A stretch of DNA of 64,000 nucleotides, from positions 496,001 to 560,000 of the forward strand of contig NZ_OPYL01000002.1 in the NCBI RefSeq assembly GCF_900343125.1, in the 5' to 3' direction. A program made the position numbers and the translations under genes. This document shows, one piece after another, positions 48,104 through 58,144 of this stretch. Source of the stretch: Dysgonomonas sp. Marseille-P4361. GTDB lineage: Bacteria > Bacteroidota > Bacteroidia > Bacteroidales > Dysgonomonadaceae. Position 1 is the stretch's first letter. Every line of letters starts with the position of its first letter. The notes below the pieces were generated by a model. It saw nothing but the letters and a program-made list of their open reading frames with translations, was not told the origin of the DNA and did not search any database.

Positions 48104-48594
48104 ATATCTTTTACTTATCTTGGTTAGAGCTACTCAAATAGTTTAAATCTACTTGACAGAATACTCTCATGAACGGCAAAAGTAATGATTTTGTTTTAAA
48201 TAACTAAAATAAAATTTATTTCTGCTATGGTTTATATCTATTATATGTGTAATTTAAAGTATTTCTATTTAATGATATCTAGTTTCTGTGAAATATAAAT
48301 AAGATATAGATCTAACTTTTCTATTTCTTTTAAATTCTATATTGCTTCTTGTTTCTCTTTGATTGATAGATAAAATTTATGGGTGATAGGTGCGGTACCT
48401 ATTCTTTATTCAGACTTTCATGGTAAGAAGATTCGGTTGCTATTGTTTATACGCTTGTGTTATTGTATTTTTGCAGGCCTTAACGAAATACCTGAAAAAT
48501 AACATTGTTAGATGAGATGACACTCCTGTTTTATGGATAGTGAGAGTCTTGCTCTAATTATTAATTGAAAAAGGTATAACTTAAAATACAAAAA
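48104..48594. other. 490-base intergenic region between divergent topA and pflB
   Basis: The left 80 bases hold the topA promoter region. The middle (48185-48380) is AT-rich with nothing I can identify. A small palindrome, ATAGGT-GCGGT-ACCTAT, lies at 48386-48402. The pflB promoter is at 48441-48473, and the 120-base pflB leader contains an imperfect hairpin, GACACTC with GAGAGTC. No gene seen. Confidence 0.6.
48441..48473 (+). promoter_or_regulatory. Candidate pflB promoter
   Basis: TATTG (48441-48445), spacer of 20, and TATTTTTG (48466-48473), which matches TAnnTTTG. The predicted start near 48480 leaves a leader of about 115 bases before the pflB ATG. The -33 element is imperfect. Confidence 0.45.
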
Positions 48595-50826
48595 ATGGAC
48601 GCGTATAAAGGTTTTAAAGGTACAAAATGGCAAGAAGAAATCAATATAAATGATTTCATTTTGCAAAACTACAAAGAGTACACAGGGGACGAAAGTTTCC
48701 TACAAGGCCCTACTCAAGCAACAACCACACTTTGGAATAAGCTAAGTAAAATGTTTCTAGAAGAGAAGGAAAGAGGTGTTTATGATGCCGAAACTCGTAT
48801 TCCTTCTCAGATTGATGCTTATGGAGCTGGATATATAGATAAAGATTTAGAAAAAATAGTCGGAGTTCAGACTGATAAACCTCTTAAAAGAGCAATTTTT
48901 CCGAACGGAGGTCTTCGTATGGTGAAACAAAGCCTTGCTGAATATGGCTATGACTTAGATAAAACTACTGAAGAAATATTCACTAAATATAGACGTACTC
49001 ACAACGAAGGTGTTTTTGCTGCTTATACCGACAGTATCCGTCGTGCAAGAAGTAACGGTTTATTAACAGGGCTTCCTGACGCTTACGGACGTGGTCGTAT
49101 TATTGGAGACTATCGTCGTGTAGCACTTTATGGTGTTGACCGCTTAATTTCAGAACGTCAAAGAAGATTTAAGGAATGTGATCCTATTGTGATGACAGAT
49201 GATCTTATTCGTCTGCGTGAAGAATTAAGTTCTCAGATTGAAGCTCTGAAAGCATTGAAGCGTATGGCTGCTAGCTATGGTTTCGATATTTCGCAACCTG
49301 CTAAAAATGCTCAAGAAGCTATTCAATGGACTTACTTCGCTTACCTTGGTGCTATCAAAGACCAGAATGGTGCTGCTATGAGCCTTGGTCGTGTAACCAC
49401 TTTCCTTGATATCTTTATCGAAAGAGACTTGCAGGAAGGTGTTATCACAGAGCAAGATGCTCAGGAGATGATCGACCATTTCATCATGAAGCTGCGTATT
49501 GTACGTTTCTTGCGTACCAACGAATACAACGAATTGTTCTCTGGCGATCCTGTATGGGTAACAGAGTCAATCGGTGGTATGACAAACAACGGCAAGTCTA
49601 TGGTAACTAAAAACAGTTATCGTATGCTTCATACACTATACAATCTAGGACCGGCTCCGGAACCAAATCTTACAATCCTGTGGAGTGAGCGCCTGCCTGA
49701 AACATGGAAACGTTATTGTGCCAAAGTTTCAATCGATACATCTTCGCTGCAATACGAGAATGATGATATCATGCGCCCTCAATTAGGTGACGACTATGGT
49801 ATCGCTTGTTGTGTATCTCCAATGCGTATCGGTCATCAAATGCAATTCTTCGGTGCTAGAGCAAATCTTCCTAAAGCTTTGTTGTATACAATCAACGGAG
49901 GTAAGGATGAGATAACAAAAGCGCAAGTCCTTCCTAGACATTGGGTCGAAAAAGTTTCTGGCGAATATCTTGACTTCGAAGAAGTGTGGGAGAAGTTTGA
50001 TCGCACGCTGGACTGGGTTGCAGAGACTTACGTTAAAGCTCTGAATATTATTCACTATATGCACGATAAATATTCGTACGAAGCACTTGAAATGGCTTTG
50101 CATGATGTTGATATCGTTCGTACACAAGCATTCGGTATTTCAGGTCTGTCTATTATTGCCGACTCGTTTGCAGCTATCAAATACGGCAAAGTACGCGTAG
50201 TGAGAGATGCTGACGGAGATGCAGTAGACTACATTGTTGAAGGCGAATACATTCCATTTGGTAACAACGACGAAAGGACCGATAAATTTGCTGTAGAAAT
50301 CGTTGAGAAATTCATGAGCAAAATACGTAAACGTAAGATGTATAAGGGAGCTATTCCTACACAGTCGGTATTGACTATTACATCAAATGTAGTTTACGGT
50401 AAGAAAACAGGAAATACTCCTGACGGACGTCGTGGTGGTACTCCGTTTGCTCCGGGTGCAAACCCTATGCACGGACGCGATACCAAAGGTGCTGTTGCAT
50501 CGCTTTCGTCAGTAGCTAAACTTCCTTTCGAACATGCTAATGATGGTATTTCTTATACATTTGCCATTACACCAAATACGCTAGGTAAGAACAGAGAAGA
50601 AGAAGCTAAAAACCTTGTAGGGTTGATGGACGGCTACTTCTTGCAAACCGGTCACCACTTGAATATAAATGTATTTGACCGCAATCTGTTGATCGATGCT
50701 ATGGATCATCCTGAAAAATATCCTCAGTTGACTATCCGTGTATCGGGCTATGCAGTTAACTTCGTTAAGCTAACTAAAGAGCAACAATTGGATGTTATAA
50801 ACAGAACGATTACAACTTCATTCTAA
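48595..50826 (+). CDS. pflB: Formate C-acetyltransferase (pyruvate formate-lyase)
   Basis: A 743-residue glycyl-radical enzyme converting pyruvate and CoA to acetyl-CoA and formate in anaerobic metabolism. The active-site Cys405-Cys406 pair ([10 protein letters not shown]) and the radical Gly718 in [12 protein letters not shown] near the C-terminus are present. The Cys-Cys pair marks true pyruvate formate-lyase as opposed to diol-dehydratase-like relatives. The gene uses visibly more C-ending codons (AAC, GAC, TTC) than its neighbours, in keeping with high expression. The activase gene follows. Confidence 0.97.
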   Translation: MDAYKGFKGTKWQEEININDFILQNYKEYTGDESFLQGPTQATTTLWNKLSKMFLEEKERGVYDAETRIPSQIDAYGAGYIDKDLEKIVGVQTDKPLKRAIFPNGGLRMVKQSLAEYGYDLDKTTEEIFTKYRRTHNEGVFAAYTDSIRRARSNGLLTGLPDAYGRGRIIGDYRRVALYGVDRLISERQRRFKECDPIVMTDDLIRLREELSSQIEALKALKRMAASYGFDISQPAKNAQEAIQWTYFAYLGAIKDQNGAAMSLGRVTTFLDIFIERDLQEGVITEQDAQEMIDHFIMKLRIVRFLRTNEYNELFSGDPVWVTESIGGMTNNGKSMVTKNSYRMLHTLYNLGPAPEPNLTILWSERLPETWKRYCAKVSIDTSSLQYENDDIMRPQLGDDYGIACCVSPMRIGHQMQFFGARANLPKALLYTINGGKDEITKAQVLPRHWVEKVSGEYLDFEEVWEKFDRTLDWVAETYVKALNIIHYMHDKYSYEALEMALHDVDIVRTQAFGISGLSIIADSFAAIKYGKVRVVRDADGDAVDYIVEGEYIPFGNNDERTDKFAVEIVEKFMSKIRKRKMYKGAIPTQSVLTITSNVVYGKKTGNTPDGRRGGTPFAPGANPMHGRDTKGAVASLSSVAKLPFEHANDGISYTFAITPNTLGKNREEEAKNLVGLMDGYFLQTGHHLNINVFDRNLLIDAMDHPEKYPQLTIRVSGYAVNFVKLTKEQQLDVINRTITTSF

Positions 50827-50917
50827 TATTTCATCAATAATAATATCGGGGCAGGCAGAGATAAATGATTTCATTGTATCTTTGTCTGTCTTTATTTTTT
50901 ACTTAAACAATCGAACA

Positions 50918-51640
50918 ATGAAAGGTCGTATTCACTCCTTCGAGTCTTTTGGTACTAAAGATGGTCCGGGTATCCGCTTTGTATTCTTTTTGCAAGGTTG
51001 TCCGCTGCGTTGCCTTTATTGCCACAATCCCGATACATGGAGTATGAAGAATACAACACATGAGCTTACAGCTGAAGAAGCCTTTAGTGAGGTGCAGAAA
51101 GTAAAGAACTTCATTCGAACGGGTGGTATAACCGTTTCGGGAGGAGAACCTCTTTTGCAGCCTGAGTTTGTACTCGAATTGTTTAAGCTCAGCAAGCAAG
51201 AAGGGATTCATACCACTGTAGATACTTCGGGTTTTATTCTCAACGATAAGGTAAAGAGTGTACTGGAATTTACAGACCTTGTGTTGTTAGACATAAAACA
51301 TATAAATCCTAATACATACAAAGAGCTAACGGCTAAGCCTTTGGAACCAACTCTTGATTTTCTTAACTATCTATCTTCTATAAATAAACCCGTATGGCTC
51401 AGATATGTACTGGTTCCCAGATTTACCAATGATGAAGAGGATTTAGATAACTGGGCTAAATATGTATCGCAATACAGCACCATTATAGAGCGTGTAGATA
51501 TTCTTCCTTTCCACCAAATGGGTATTCACAAATGGGAAGAGATAGGAGAGGACTACAAACTAAAAGAGGTTAAACCGCCCACAAGAGAAGAAATTGAAAT
51601 CGCCGAAAATATCTTCAAAAAATACAATCTTCCCGTCTGA
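50918..51640 (+). CDS. pflA: Pyruvate formate-lyase-activating enzyme
   Basis: About 240 residues from ATG 50918 (MKGRIHSFESFGTKDGPG); the upstream TTG at 50882 gives an unconserved extension. Radical SAM cluster Cys28-x3-Cys32-x2-Cys35 (GCPLRCLYCHNPDTW) and the GGEPLLQPEF motif are visible. It abstracts a hydrogen from the PflB glycine to generate the radical. It lies 91 bases after pflB, probably in one transcript. Confidence 0.96.
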   Translation: MKGRIHSFESFGTKDGPGIRFVFFLQGCPLRCLYCHNPDTWSMKNTTHELTAEEAFSEVQKVKNFIRTGGITVSGGEPLLQPEFVLELFKLSKQEGIHTTVDTSGFILNDKVKSVLEFTDLVLLDIKHINPNTYKELTAKPLEPTLDFLNYLSSINKPVWLRYVLVPRFTNDEEDLDNWAKYVSQYSTIIERVDILPFHQMGIHKWEEIGEDYKLKEVKPPTREEIEIAENIFKKYNLPV

Positions 51641-51685
51641 TTTTAACTAAAAAGTGACAAAGGTGACAGATTCTGGTGTTTTTCT

Positions 51686-52159
51686 TTATTCCGAATACAT
51701 CTCTAAAAAAGGAGAAGAGAACCCTCTGAAGCCGGACGGCTTTTTACTTGCTTCTATTCGGCGTATTCTTGCTTTTTCCTCTCTTCGCCTTTGATCTTTG
51801 TCCAATACAAATCGAATGACAGCTATACTTGGCAATACCTTGCGTATTTTTGCCAATTTAGATTTAACCTTAAACTCGGAAGGATTATCATTGTCTACTT
51901 CGTAGCTAATGATCTCTTCTTGTATGGTCGTCTCTTTTAGTCGTTCTTTCAGCGCTGAGTGAGCCATCTCAACCAGCCTTTCGTCTCTGATCTCCATTGC
52001 TTCGTCAATCGCTTGTGCAAATTCTGCTTTTTCGCTGCGCCATTCGTAAAAGGTTTTTCTCGAAATGTTCAGAGCATTACAAATCTCTGTTATTGTATAC
52101 ACATCTTCTTCTATCAATCTTACGATCTTCATGACCAATCTTTCGCTATACTTTGCCAT
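51686..52159 (-). CDS. Terminase-small-subunit-like helix-turn-helix protein, orphan
   Basis: A 157-residue basic protein. Residues about 8-45 form a helix-turn-helix (RLIEEDVYTITEICNALNIS RKTFYEWRSEKAEF in two parts), followed by a helical segment (AIDEAMEIRDERLVEMAHSALKERL) and a charged C-terminus. It resembles the small-terminase or phBC6A51-type proteins of phages and their chromosomal relatives in Bacteroidales. There are no other phage genes nearby, so it is either a remnant or a domesticated DNA-binding protein. Convergent with pflA. Confidence 0.65.
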   Translation of the reverse strand: MAKYSERLVMKIVRLIEEDVYTITEICNALNISRKTFYEWRSEKAEFAQAIDEAMEIRDERLVEMAHSALKERLKETTIQEEIISYEVDNDNPSEFKVKSKLAKIRKVLPSIAVIRFVLDKDQRRREEKARIRRIEASKKPSGFRGFSSPFLEMYSE

Positions 52160-52639
52160 AAGGTTTTTATTGTATAGATAAAGATGTGGGGAAATCGTAA
52201 GAAGTGTCTTGTAGGTTATTTGAATACAGCTATGGTTTAAATATCTAAAGTCCTTTTCAGAAAAGATGTCTTTGAAGCTCTTGTGTCTTCATTAACTACG
52301 TTAGTAGGTTTTACAAATCCGTCATTTATCTGTTGGTTGAAATTTATTTTTATAGACTTTTAAATTTATTGGTGTTTTCAGATATAGACACAAATATATT
52401 AATTATTGACAGCATTAGGCACTATATTGATGTTTCGTATTCATCTTGTTATTATATTTTTGTTTCAGCTATAAGTTTTAGATATATGATGTTTAGTAAA
52501 TGATGGTTTGAATATAGTGTTATTGTGTGTGAAATTTTCAAACTTTAGTGAGTCTGCGAAGTGATTTTGCGGGCTTTACTATTTTAATTATAGTTTTCCT
52601 TATATCGTTCATATTATTTATTTTCTATACATTTATCAA
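52160..52639. other. 480-base AT-rich intergenic region
   Basis: It contains the first copy of a 14-base direct repeat (52190-52203), stretches of low complexity and no convincing reading frame, RNA or terminator. A short GC-richer segment (52550-52575) has no stable hairpin I can find. Confidence 0.5.
52190..52203 (+). repeat. 14-base direct repeat, left copy
   Basis: GGAAATCGTAAGAA, identical to 52873-52886. The two copies enclose about 670 bases with only the small membrane ORF. Confidence 0.5.
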
Positions 52640-52828
52640 ATGATTTCAGATGAACAATTATTTCCCATTACAATAGCTAGCCATATTTTATTTGTATGTC
52701 TTATGGTTTTATTTGTTATAATGATGATTTCGAATAGAAAAAAGTCTGCTAAATGCATAGCTATAATTGCGGCTGTAGTCCTTGCTATAATTATAACTAT
52801 TTCTATGATTCGTGTATTTTATTTATAA
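52640..52828 (+). CDS. Small hypothetical two-span membrane protein
   Basis: A 62-codon frame, MISDEQLFPITIASHILFV at the start. Two hydrophobic helices (about 8-30 and 40-60) are separated by a basic turn SNRKKSAK, giving a hairpin with the loop in the cytoplasm. No family recognised. It is flanked by AT-rich DNA and a direct repeat. It could be a genuine small membrane protein, but no promoter or ribosome-binding site is convincing. Confidence 0.4.
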   Translation: MISDEQLFPITIASHILFVCLMVLFVIMMISNRKKSAKCIAIIAAVVLAIIITISMIRVFYL

Positions 52829-52872
52829 ATGAATTATACTTGAAGTTCATAATATACCTTACGAGGTTTTAA

Positions 52873-52886
52873 GGAAATCGTAAGAA
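52873..52886 (+). repeat. 14-base direct repeat, right copy
   Basis: GGAAATCGTAAGAA, second copy. Its CGTAAG (52879-52884) can also pair with CTTACG (52858-52863), a 6-bp hairpin that lies just downstream of the GH95 stop codon on the minus strand. Confidence 0.5.
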
Positions 52887-52913
52887 ATATATTGAAAGCT
52901 TGCTTATTCTCTT

Positions 52914-55217
52914 TTATTCCCTCTTAAGTTGATGATTTAAATTGATTTTTTCTCCTTTTTTAGTCATCACAGAGTAATTATTTACTCCATCAGTAATATG
53001 TAATTTTCCACCGTTTCGGGAAACGATAGTTACTTCACTAACTTGCTTGTTGGTCCACTTGATATCAACAACAAACCCACCTCGAGCACATAAACCTTTT
53101 ACTTCTCCATCAGAAAAAGTATCAGGCAATGCAGGTAGTAATTGCAACGTGTACACCCCGTCTTTTCCTTTTGATTGGCTTTGTAGTAGCATTTCGGCAA
53201 TGGCAGCTGTTGCCCCGAAGTTGCCATCAATCTGAAAAGGAGGGTGTGCGTCAAATAGGTTAGGATAGGTCTTGTCTGTCAATAAAGTAGATAAGAGTTT
53301 ATATGCTCTATTTCCGTTTTGTAGGCGATTCCACATATTAATCTTCCATGCAAGCCCCCAGCCTGTACCACCGTCGCCGCGCCCCTCTAGTGTTTTGCGG
53401 GCGGCTTCAGCTAATTCAGGAGTGGCTAGAGTTGTAATCTGATTTCCGGGATGCAATCCGAATAAATGGGATGTGTGGCGATGATGAGGCTCCACTTCTT
53501 TGTAATCTTCAGCCCATTCCATAATACGTCCGGTTTTGGGACTTATTTGTATAGGAGCCAAACGTGAAAGAGTCTCTAGGCAACGGGTTTTAAAAGCATG
53601 ATCGGTATCGAGTATTTCACACGATTCAATACAGTGAGTCAATAAATCGTTTATAATCTGTAAGTCCATAGTTGCCCCATAGGTAAATACCGATTGTGTA
53701 CCATCTGGCAGAAAGTAAGCATTCTCGGGAGAGTAGGAGGGGTTAGTTACCAATTTACCTGCATTTGCTGTACCCTCAGGGGCTTCAACCAAAAAGTCTA
53801 AAATAAATTCTGCTGCCCCTTTCATCAGTGGATAGCCTCTTTCTTTCAGAAACTTTTTATCTCCTGTATAGGTGTAATGAATCCAAGGATGCTGGGCAAG
53901 CCATGCTGCCCCCATAGGCCATATTCCTTGCGGTCCATCGGCCGGAACAGTAAAACCCCATATATCGGTCAGATGGTGAACTACCCAACCATTGGCTCCA
54001 TAAAGAGTTTTGGCGGTTCTATTTCCTGGTATTGTTAAGGCTTCACACAGGTCGAATAGAGGTAAATGCATTTCCGAGAGATTGGTTATTTCAGCAGGCC
54101 AGTAATTCATTTGTAAGTTGATATTCGTATGATAGTCGGCACTCCAAGGCGGATTCATTTGCCATGCCCACATTCCTTGTAGATTAGCAGGCATTGTCTC
54201 TGGTCTCGAACTGCATATAAGTAAATAACGTCCGAATTTGAAATAAGTAGCAATCAGGTCATTGTCTGGGTTACCTTTTTCTTTGGCTAGCTGTATTCTT
54301 TTATCTGTAGGTAGGTTTAGAATATTCTTATCAACATTCCCTAAATTCAGATCAACACGATTGTAATATTTTTGATGTTCTTTTATGTGATCATCTCTTA
54401 GTTGTGCGTATGATTTCTTTGTTGCTTTATCTATTTTATGAGAACATACTATTACAGGGTCTATAGATGGATCAGATCCGTTAAGCATATTTTTTAATCC
54501 GGGATAGTTTGTTGCTCCGCTAACGTATAAGGTTACTTCTTCCGCATTACTAATGTGCATAATCCCGTTATCTATATCAATTTTCCCTTTTTTGACAAAA
54601 GCTTTTACCTGAGCAGCGAATTTCATCCCTCTTTGTTCTCTATTATTGTCTTTGCAGTCTATTTGCCCAGTTAGTAGAATCGAATTATTATTAGGATCCG
54701 CAATACATTGAGCATCCTGTGCCCTTCTCATTGTTAAGGAAAAGTCTATTTTTCCTCCTTTTTCTGTCGTGAATTTTATAATCAATATGTCATCGATTGG
54801 CGATATAAAGCTTTCTCGTGTATATTTTCTCCCATTAAAGGAATAGTTTGTAGTTGATATGGCTGTGGATAGATCAAGACCTCTTACATAACTTTGTACC
54901 TTCATATGTGGAGTGTCGAACCATATTTCTCCAAGCGATTGGTAGGGTTTTATTCTTTCAGGTATTCCCATCATATGCTTAGAGGCTAATTCTACAGCTT
55001 TGTTGTTCTCTCCAGCGAAAAGTAAGCGTTGTACTTCTGGTAGGTTTTCTAATGCAGTAGGATTGTTTCTCTCGAAAGGGTATCTATCCCAAAGAGAAGC
55101 TTCGTTTAGTTGTATTCTTTCATCAGCTACACCTCCGAAAACCATAGCCCCTAGTTTGCTGTTTCCAAGAGGAAGAGCTTCTTCCCATATTCTAGCCGGC
55201 TGTTGATACCAAAGCAA
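52914..55217 (-). CDS. Glycoside hydrolase family 95 alpha-L-fucosidase-like
   Basis: The intact frame holds the whole GH95 enzyme from [23 protein letters not shown] to the C-terminus, about 765 residues. Catalytic-region motifs are present: [18 protein letters not shown] (Asn pair), [20 protein letters not shown] (general acid Glu region) and [15 protein letters not shown] (Asp). GH95 enzymes remove alpha-1,2-linked L-fucose (or L-galactose) by inversion. The only in-frame start codon available is TTG at 55217, which would give a protein without a signal peptide. The frame actually continues upstream with a signal-peptide-like segment but lacks an ATG (see 55218-55401). Confidence 0.88.
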   Translation of the reverse strand: MLWYQQPARIWEEALPLGNSKLGAMVFGGVADERIQLNEASLWDRYPFERNNPTALENLPEVQRLLFAGENNKAVELASKHMMGIPERIKPYQSLGEIWFDTPHMKVQSYVRGLDLSTAISTTNYSFNGRKYTRESFISPIDDILIIKFTTEKGGKIDFSLTMRRAQDAQCIADPNNNSILLTGQIDCKDNNREQRGMKFAAQVKAFVKKGKIDIDNGIMHISNAEEVTLYVSGATNYPGLKNMLNGSDPSIDPVIVCSHKIDKATKKSYAQLRDDHIKEHQKYYNRVDLNLGNVDKNILNLPTDKRIQLAKEKGNPDNDLIATYFKFGRYLLICSSRPETMPANLQGMWAWQMNPPWSADYHTNINLQMNYWPAEITNLSEMHLPLFDLCEALTIPGNRTAKTLYGANGWVVHHLTDIWGFTVPADGPQGIWPMGAAWLAQHPWIHYTYTGDKKFLKERGYPLMKGAAEFILDFLVEAPEGTANAGKLVTNPSYSPENAYFLPDGTQSVFTYGATMDLQIINDLLTHCIESCEILDTDHAFKTRCLETLSRLAPIQISPKTGRIMEWAEDYKEVEPHHRHTSHLFGLHPGNQITTLATPELAEAARKTLEGRGDGGTGWGLAWKINMWNRLQNGNRAYKLLSTLLTDKTYPNLFDAHPPFQIDGNFGATAAIAEMLLQSQSKGKDGVYTLQLLPALPDTFSDGEVKGLCARGGFVVDIKWTNKQVSEVTIVSRNGGKLHITDGVNNYSVMTKKGEKINLNHQLKRE

Positions 55218-55401
55218 GTCTTGTCCTCGAGATTTAGATGCTGTACTTGTTATTTCTGCTCTGTCAATCCATTCTGCAGTAATTTCACTTGTGCGTACCG
55301 AAGCTGGAATAGAGTCGGATGCTTGTATTGAAAGAGAAAATGAGTAAAAGAAACTTGATATAAATAGAAAGGATATTCTGAAAAAAAGGATATTTCATCA
55401 T
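55218..55401 (-). other. Out-of-frame 5' end of the GH95 gene (signal peptide)
   Basis: Reading upstream of 55217 in the GH95 frame gives an open stretch: a hydrophobic segment ([20 protein letters not shown]) ending QA-SDSIPAS, then about 40 polar residues up to DLLWYQQ. It has no start codon before a stop at 55397-55395. An ATG-ATG at 55401-55396 lies in another frame and enters through MMKYPFF. The frames meet at a run of seven A on the plus strand (55381-55387): with six, the ATG would read straight into the signal peptide and GH95 domain. Confidence 0.7.
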
Positions 55402-55474
55402 GCGTGATTTTTAATAGTATAAATATGAAAGGTTAAATTGATTGGATAAATATACCTATTTTCAGGCAAATACT

Positions 55475-55515
55475 ACAAAAAATAACCTCTCCAAATAAAA
55501 AATACTAGGAGAGGT
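55475..55515 (-). terminator. Terminator after the outer-membrane receptor gene
   Basis: On the minus strand ACCTCTCC (55515-55508) pairs with GGAGAGGT (55492-55485), with flanking AATAA/TTATT pairing, followed by TATTTTTTGT. It separates the receptor gene from the GH95 gene downstream on the same strand. Confidence 0.8.
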
Positions 55516-55539
55516 AACGTTATTAGAAATAGTAACTAA

Positions 55540-57870
55540 CTATTTTGTACCCGACATAATTCCTGCATTAGAGTCGTCATTATCCAATCGCTTATTACCT
55601 GCTTTGTATTGACGCCCAAAGTTTAAGTTGATTGAAAAATTGATAGCAAACAATTGGCGTAAATTATCAGTATGTAGCTTCGAAATATTAGGAGTCAGTG
55701 CAGATAAATTACGCGTGTTTTGTGTATATTCTTTGGTGAATGGATTCATCTCCATTACTCCTAAGCTCCATTTGTCGGTATTATATCCAGCCATTACGGT
55801 ATGGAATCGTTCTCCACTCATTAATGTTTCGCCCCATAAACTTCTCCAGCGTCCATAACCTTCTACGTTTAAGAACCATTTCTTATAGTTTGCAGTTAAA
55901 GATGCATAAATGCGCCAGTTGGTGAATGTATGTGTGTATTCGTTTCCATAACTGATAAAGCGGTTTACGCTAGGGGCAACAGATAAGGAAATATAATCAC
56001 CTAAGGGTTTCAATTTTATGTTCAACTGAGAGTATAAACGGTGAAAACCTTTCTGGTTCATATTGGTACGAACAAATTTATCAACTCCATTGATGTTTTC
56101 TAACGAAATACTTTCCATTATAGGTCTATGATCGTACGAATAACGCATCATAAACTCTAATCCGATCATTCCTTTACTGTATCCTGCATTTATACTGTTC
56201 GAGAAGTATTTTACAGTTCTCAGATTAGGGCTTCCCCTTCTTATTTGCAAAGAGTCTATATCTTGTACCACATTGTTGAGGTCGGATAAAGAAGGCGAGT
56301 AACTTGAGATAAATCCGTTGTAGCGTATATATGCATTGTCATTGATATTGTAACTCACTCGTAATGTAGGGCGGAAAGTATAATCTTCATTACTGCTGCC
56401 TCCTTGGCTATTGTAAGTGCGAGTACCACCTACACCAAAAGTATAGTTGAATTTTCCTTTACGAAGCTGATATTCTACATATCCGTACGTTTCTGCAAAT
56501 TTCAGATTAACATCGGAAGATACATTACCCTCATATATGTTCTTCGTATAACTTTGAGTATGTTTCAGACCTCCTGATATTTTACCGTTTTTTAGTCCTT
56601 TTTCGTATATTCCTTCTGATATCAAAGAATATTTATCTCCATTTACGATAGAAGTTATATCAGTAGTTGGTATATCATGTCTCTTTTCTAAATAAAAACG
56701 TTCCGATTTAGAATCTATATAGGTTCCTACTACATTGAATATAAGCAATTGTTCACTTTTTAAATTATGCTGATAATACAAATCTAACGAAGGAGCATTA
56801 CTTCGCCATGTAGAATGGTCTGAAATATGAATCGGATCTTCGTTTTCGAGTGAATACATCTTACTTTCTCTGTCCGAAAATTGGCTTGGAATATCATTGT
56901 TATTATTCTTTAATTTAGCATTGAACATATATTTATCTGTTTCGGTCAGATTGTAGTTAAGCGCCAGATTTAGATTGTATTCTCTGTATTTTGTCGGTTG
57001 TCCCTCTTCTGTTCGTTCTAATGTTTTGTTTGGATAATTATAAGTTTCCAGATTTTCGCGATTCCATTTAATCCCTCTTCTTCTCCAATAGCCATTAACA
57101 CTGAACTCTGATTTCTTGTTGTTAAGTTTAGCAGAAGCGAAGTTTTCTCCAAAGTCCATTTTGTAGAAAGGTACATTTGCAAGATTGGCAGATACATTTC
57201 CACCCGACTCATTTCTACGGGTGATATAATCTATCACAGCAGGAGCATTGCCATATCTCATCCCAGGATCGTCATGATATTCTATACGGATAATCTCTGA
57301 AGGATTTAAAGCCATTATTTCTTCTATCGAAATTTCACGACCATTCATCCTAAGTTGGACTGCATCGCCATTTGGCACTGTTATTGTATTGTTTATTGGG
57401 TTGATGATAATACGAGAGAGTTGGAGATTGCGTAAAAGAGATACACCATTGTTTGAAGCTTTAATCTGTGATTCGGTAGGGACTATGAGTTTGCGGTCAG
57501 CTTTTTGTACGATTGCATTTCCTGTTACGGTAACATCTTTTAGAGCAACATCTGATGTTTTTAGTTTTATCTTTCCTAGATCTACATTTTCGCCTGTAAC
57601 TTGTATGGGGTTGTATTTTTTTTCGTAACCAACATAGGTAATGGATAAGATATATTGTTCTTTGTCGATGTTATCTATCGAGAATACACCTTGCTCATCA
57701 GACAACACTCCGGCTATAAAAGTAGAATCTTGTTTTAGCAATGCTATATTGGCAAACTCAATTTCTTTTTGGGTAGTATCGTCTATTACAATTCCTTTTA
57801 TCTCACTTTGAGAAAAAGTAGTTCCTGAAACAATACAAAGAATAGATAATATGACTAATCTGAAATACAT
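55540..57870 (-). CDS. Outer-membrane beta-barrel protein with carboxypeptidase-like domain (TonB-receptor-like)
   Basis: A 776-residue protein with a signal peptide (about 1-20, ending TTFSQ), an N-terminal carboxypeptidase-regulatory-like domain (about 24-105; SEIKGIVIDDTTQKEIEFANIALL, YVGYEKKY), a plug-like region (about 115-215, with LKDVTVTGNAIVQKADRK) and a long barrel of alternating aromatic strands ending GRQYKAGNKRL. Bacteroidetes outer-membrane family proteins of this kind are TonB-dependent-receptor-like. No SusD partner lies beside it, so a classic polysaccharide locus is not supported. A true C-terminal aromatic residue is absent, with a short polar tail. Confidence 0.85.
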   Translation of the reverse strand: MYFRLVILSILCIVSGTTFSQSEIKGIVIDDTTQKEIEFANIALLKQDSTFIAGVLSDEQGVFSIDNIDKEQYILSITYVGYEKKYNPIQVTGENVDLGKIKLKTSDVALKDVTVTGNAIVQKADRKLIVPTESQIKASNNGVSLLRNLQLSRIIINPINNTITVPNGDAVQLRMNGREISIEEIMALNPSEIIRIEYHDDPGMRYGNAPAVIDYITRRNESGGNVSANLANVPFYKMDFGENFASAKLNNKKSEFSVNGYWRRRGIKWNRENLETYNYPNKTLERTEEGQPTKYREYNLNLALNYNLTETDKYMFNAKLKNNNNDIPSQFSDRESKMYSLENEDPIHISDHSTWRSNAPSLDLYYQHNLKSEQLLIFNVVGTYIDSKSERFYLEKRHDIPTTDITSIVNGDKYSLISEGIYEKGLKNGKISGGLKHTQSYTKNIYEGNVSSDVNLKFAETYGYVEYQLRKGKFNYTFGVGGTRTYNSQGGSSNEDYTFRPTLRVSYNINDNAYIRYNGFISSYSPSLSDLNNVVQDIDSLQIRRGSPNLRTVKYFSNSINAGYSKGMIGLEFMMRYSYDHRPIMESISLENINGVDKFVRTNMNQKGFHRLYSQLNIKLKPLGDYISLSVAPSVNRFISYGNEYTHTFTNWRIYASLTANYKKWFLNVEGYGRWRSLWGETLMSGERFHTVMAGYNTDKWSLGVMEMNPFTKEYTQNTRNLSALTPNISKLHTDNLRQLFAINFSINLNFGRQYKAGNKRLDNDDSNAGIMSGTK

Positions 57871-58102
57871 ATTTGTGTTTTTTATTGATTAAGAAATAAT
57901 GAAAATAAAGTGTATGATATTGCAACATTCATTAAGTATGACGAAGAAGTCTTAATAAACGTTACAAAAAAAGTAACTTATTTTCGTTTTATTTTAACCT
58001 CGATTGCTATAAGCTATATATAGTAGTGTTTTCAGACCTGAAGGGTAGCTATACAGTGGTAATAAACTTAATACAGTTATTATATAACTCGTAACTTTTC
58101 AC

Positions 58103-58110
58103 TATATTTG
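58103..58110 (+). promoter_or_regulatory. Candidate -7 element TATATTTG ahead of ileS
   Basis: TATATTTG matches TAnnTTTG 34 bases upstream of the ileS ATG. I see no clear TTTG at the expected distance, only T-rich sequence. Confidence 0.45.
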
Positions 58111-58144
58111 TCCTCAATTTTTAAAAGCATGTTTTATACTCATT

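Noticed and set aside
51686-52886. Prophage
   Set aside because: Only one phage-like gene is present, with no integrase, portal, capsid or attachment sites.
55628-55858. Plus-strand frames inside the outer-membrane receptor gene
   Set aside because: Antisense to a clearly conserved gene with signal peptide and barrel.
52914-57870. Classical polysaccharide-utilisation locus
   Set aside because: The receptor-like protein has no SusD neighbour, the GH95 gene is separated from it by a terminator, and no sensor-regulator gene is nearby.
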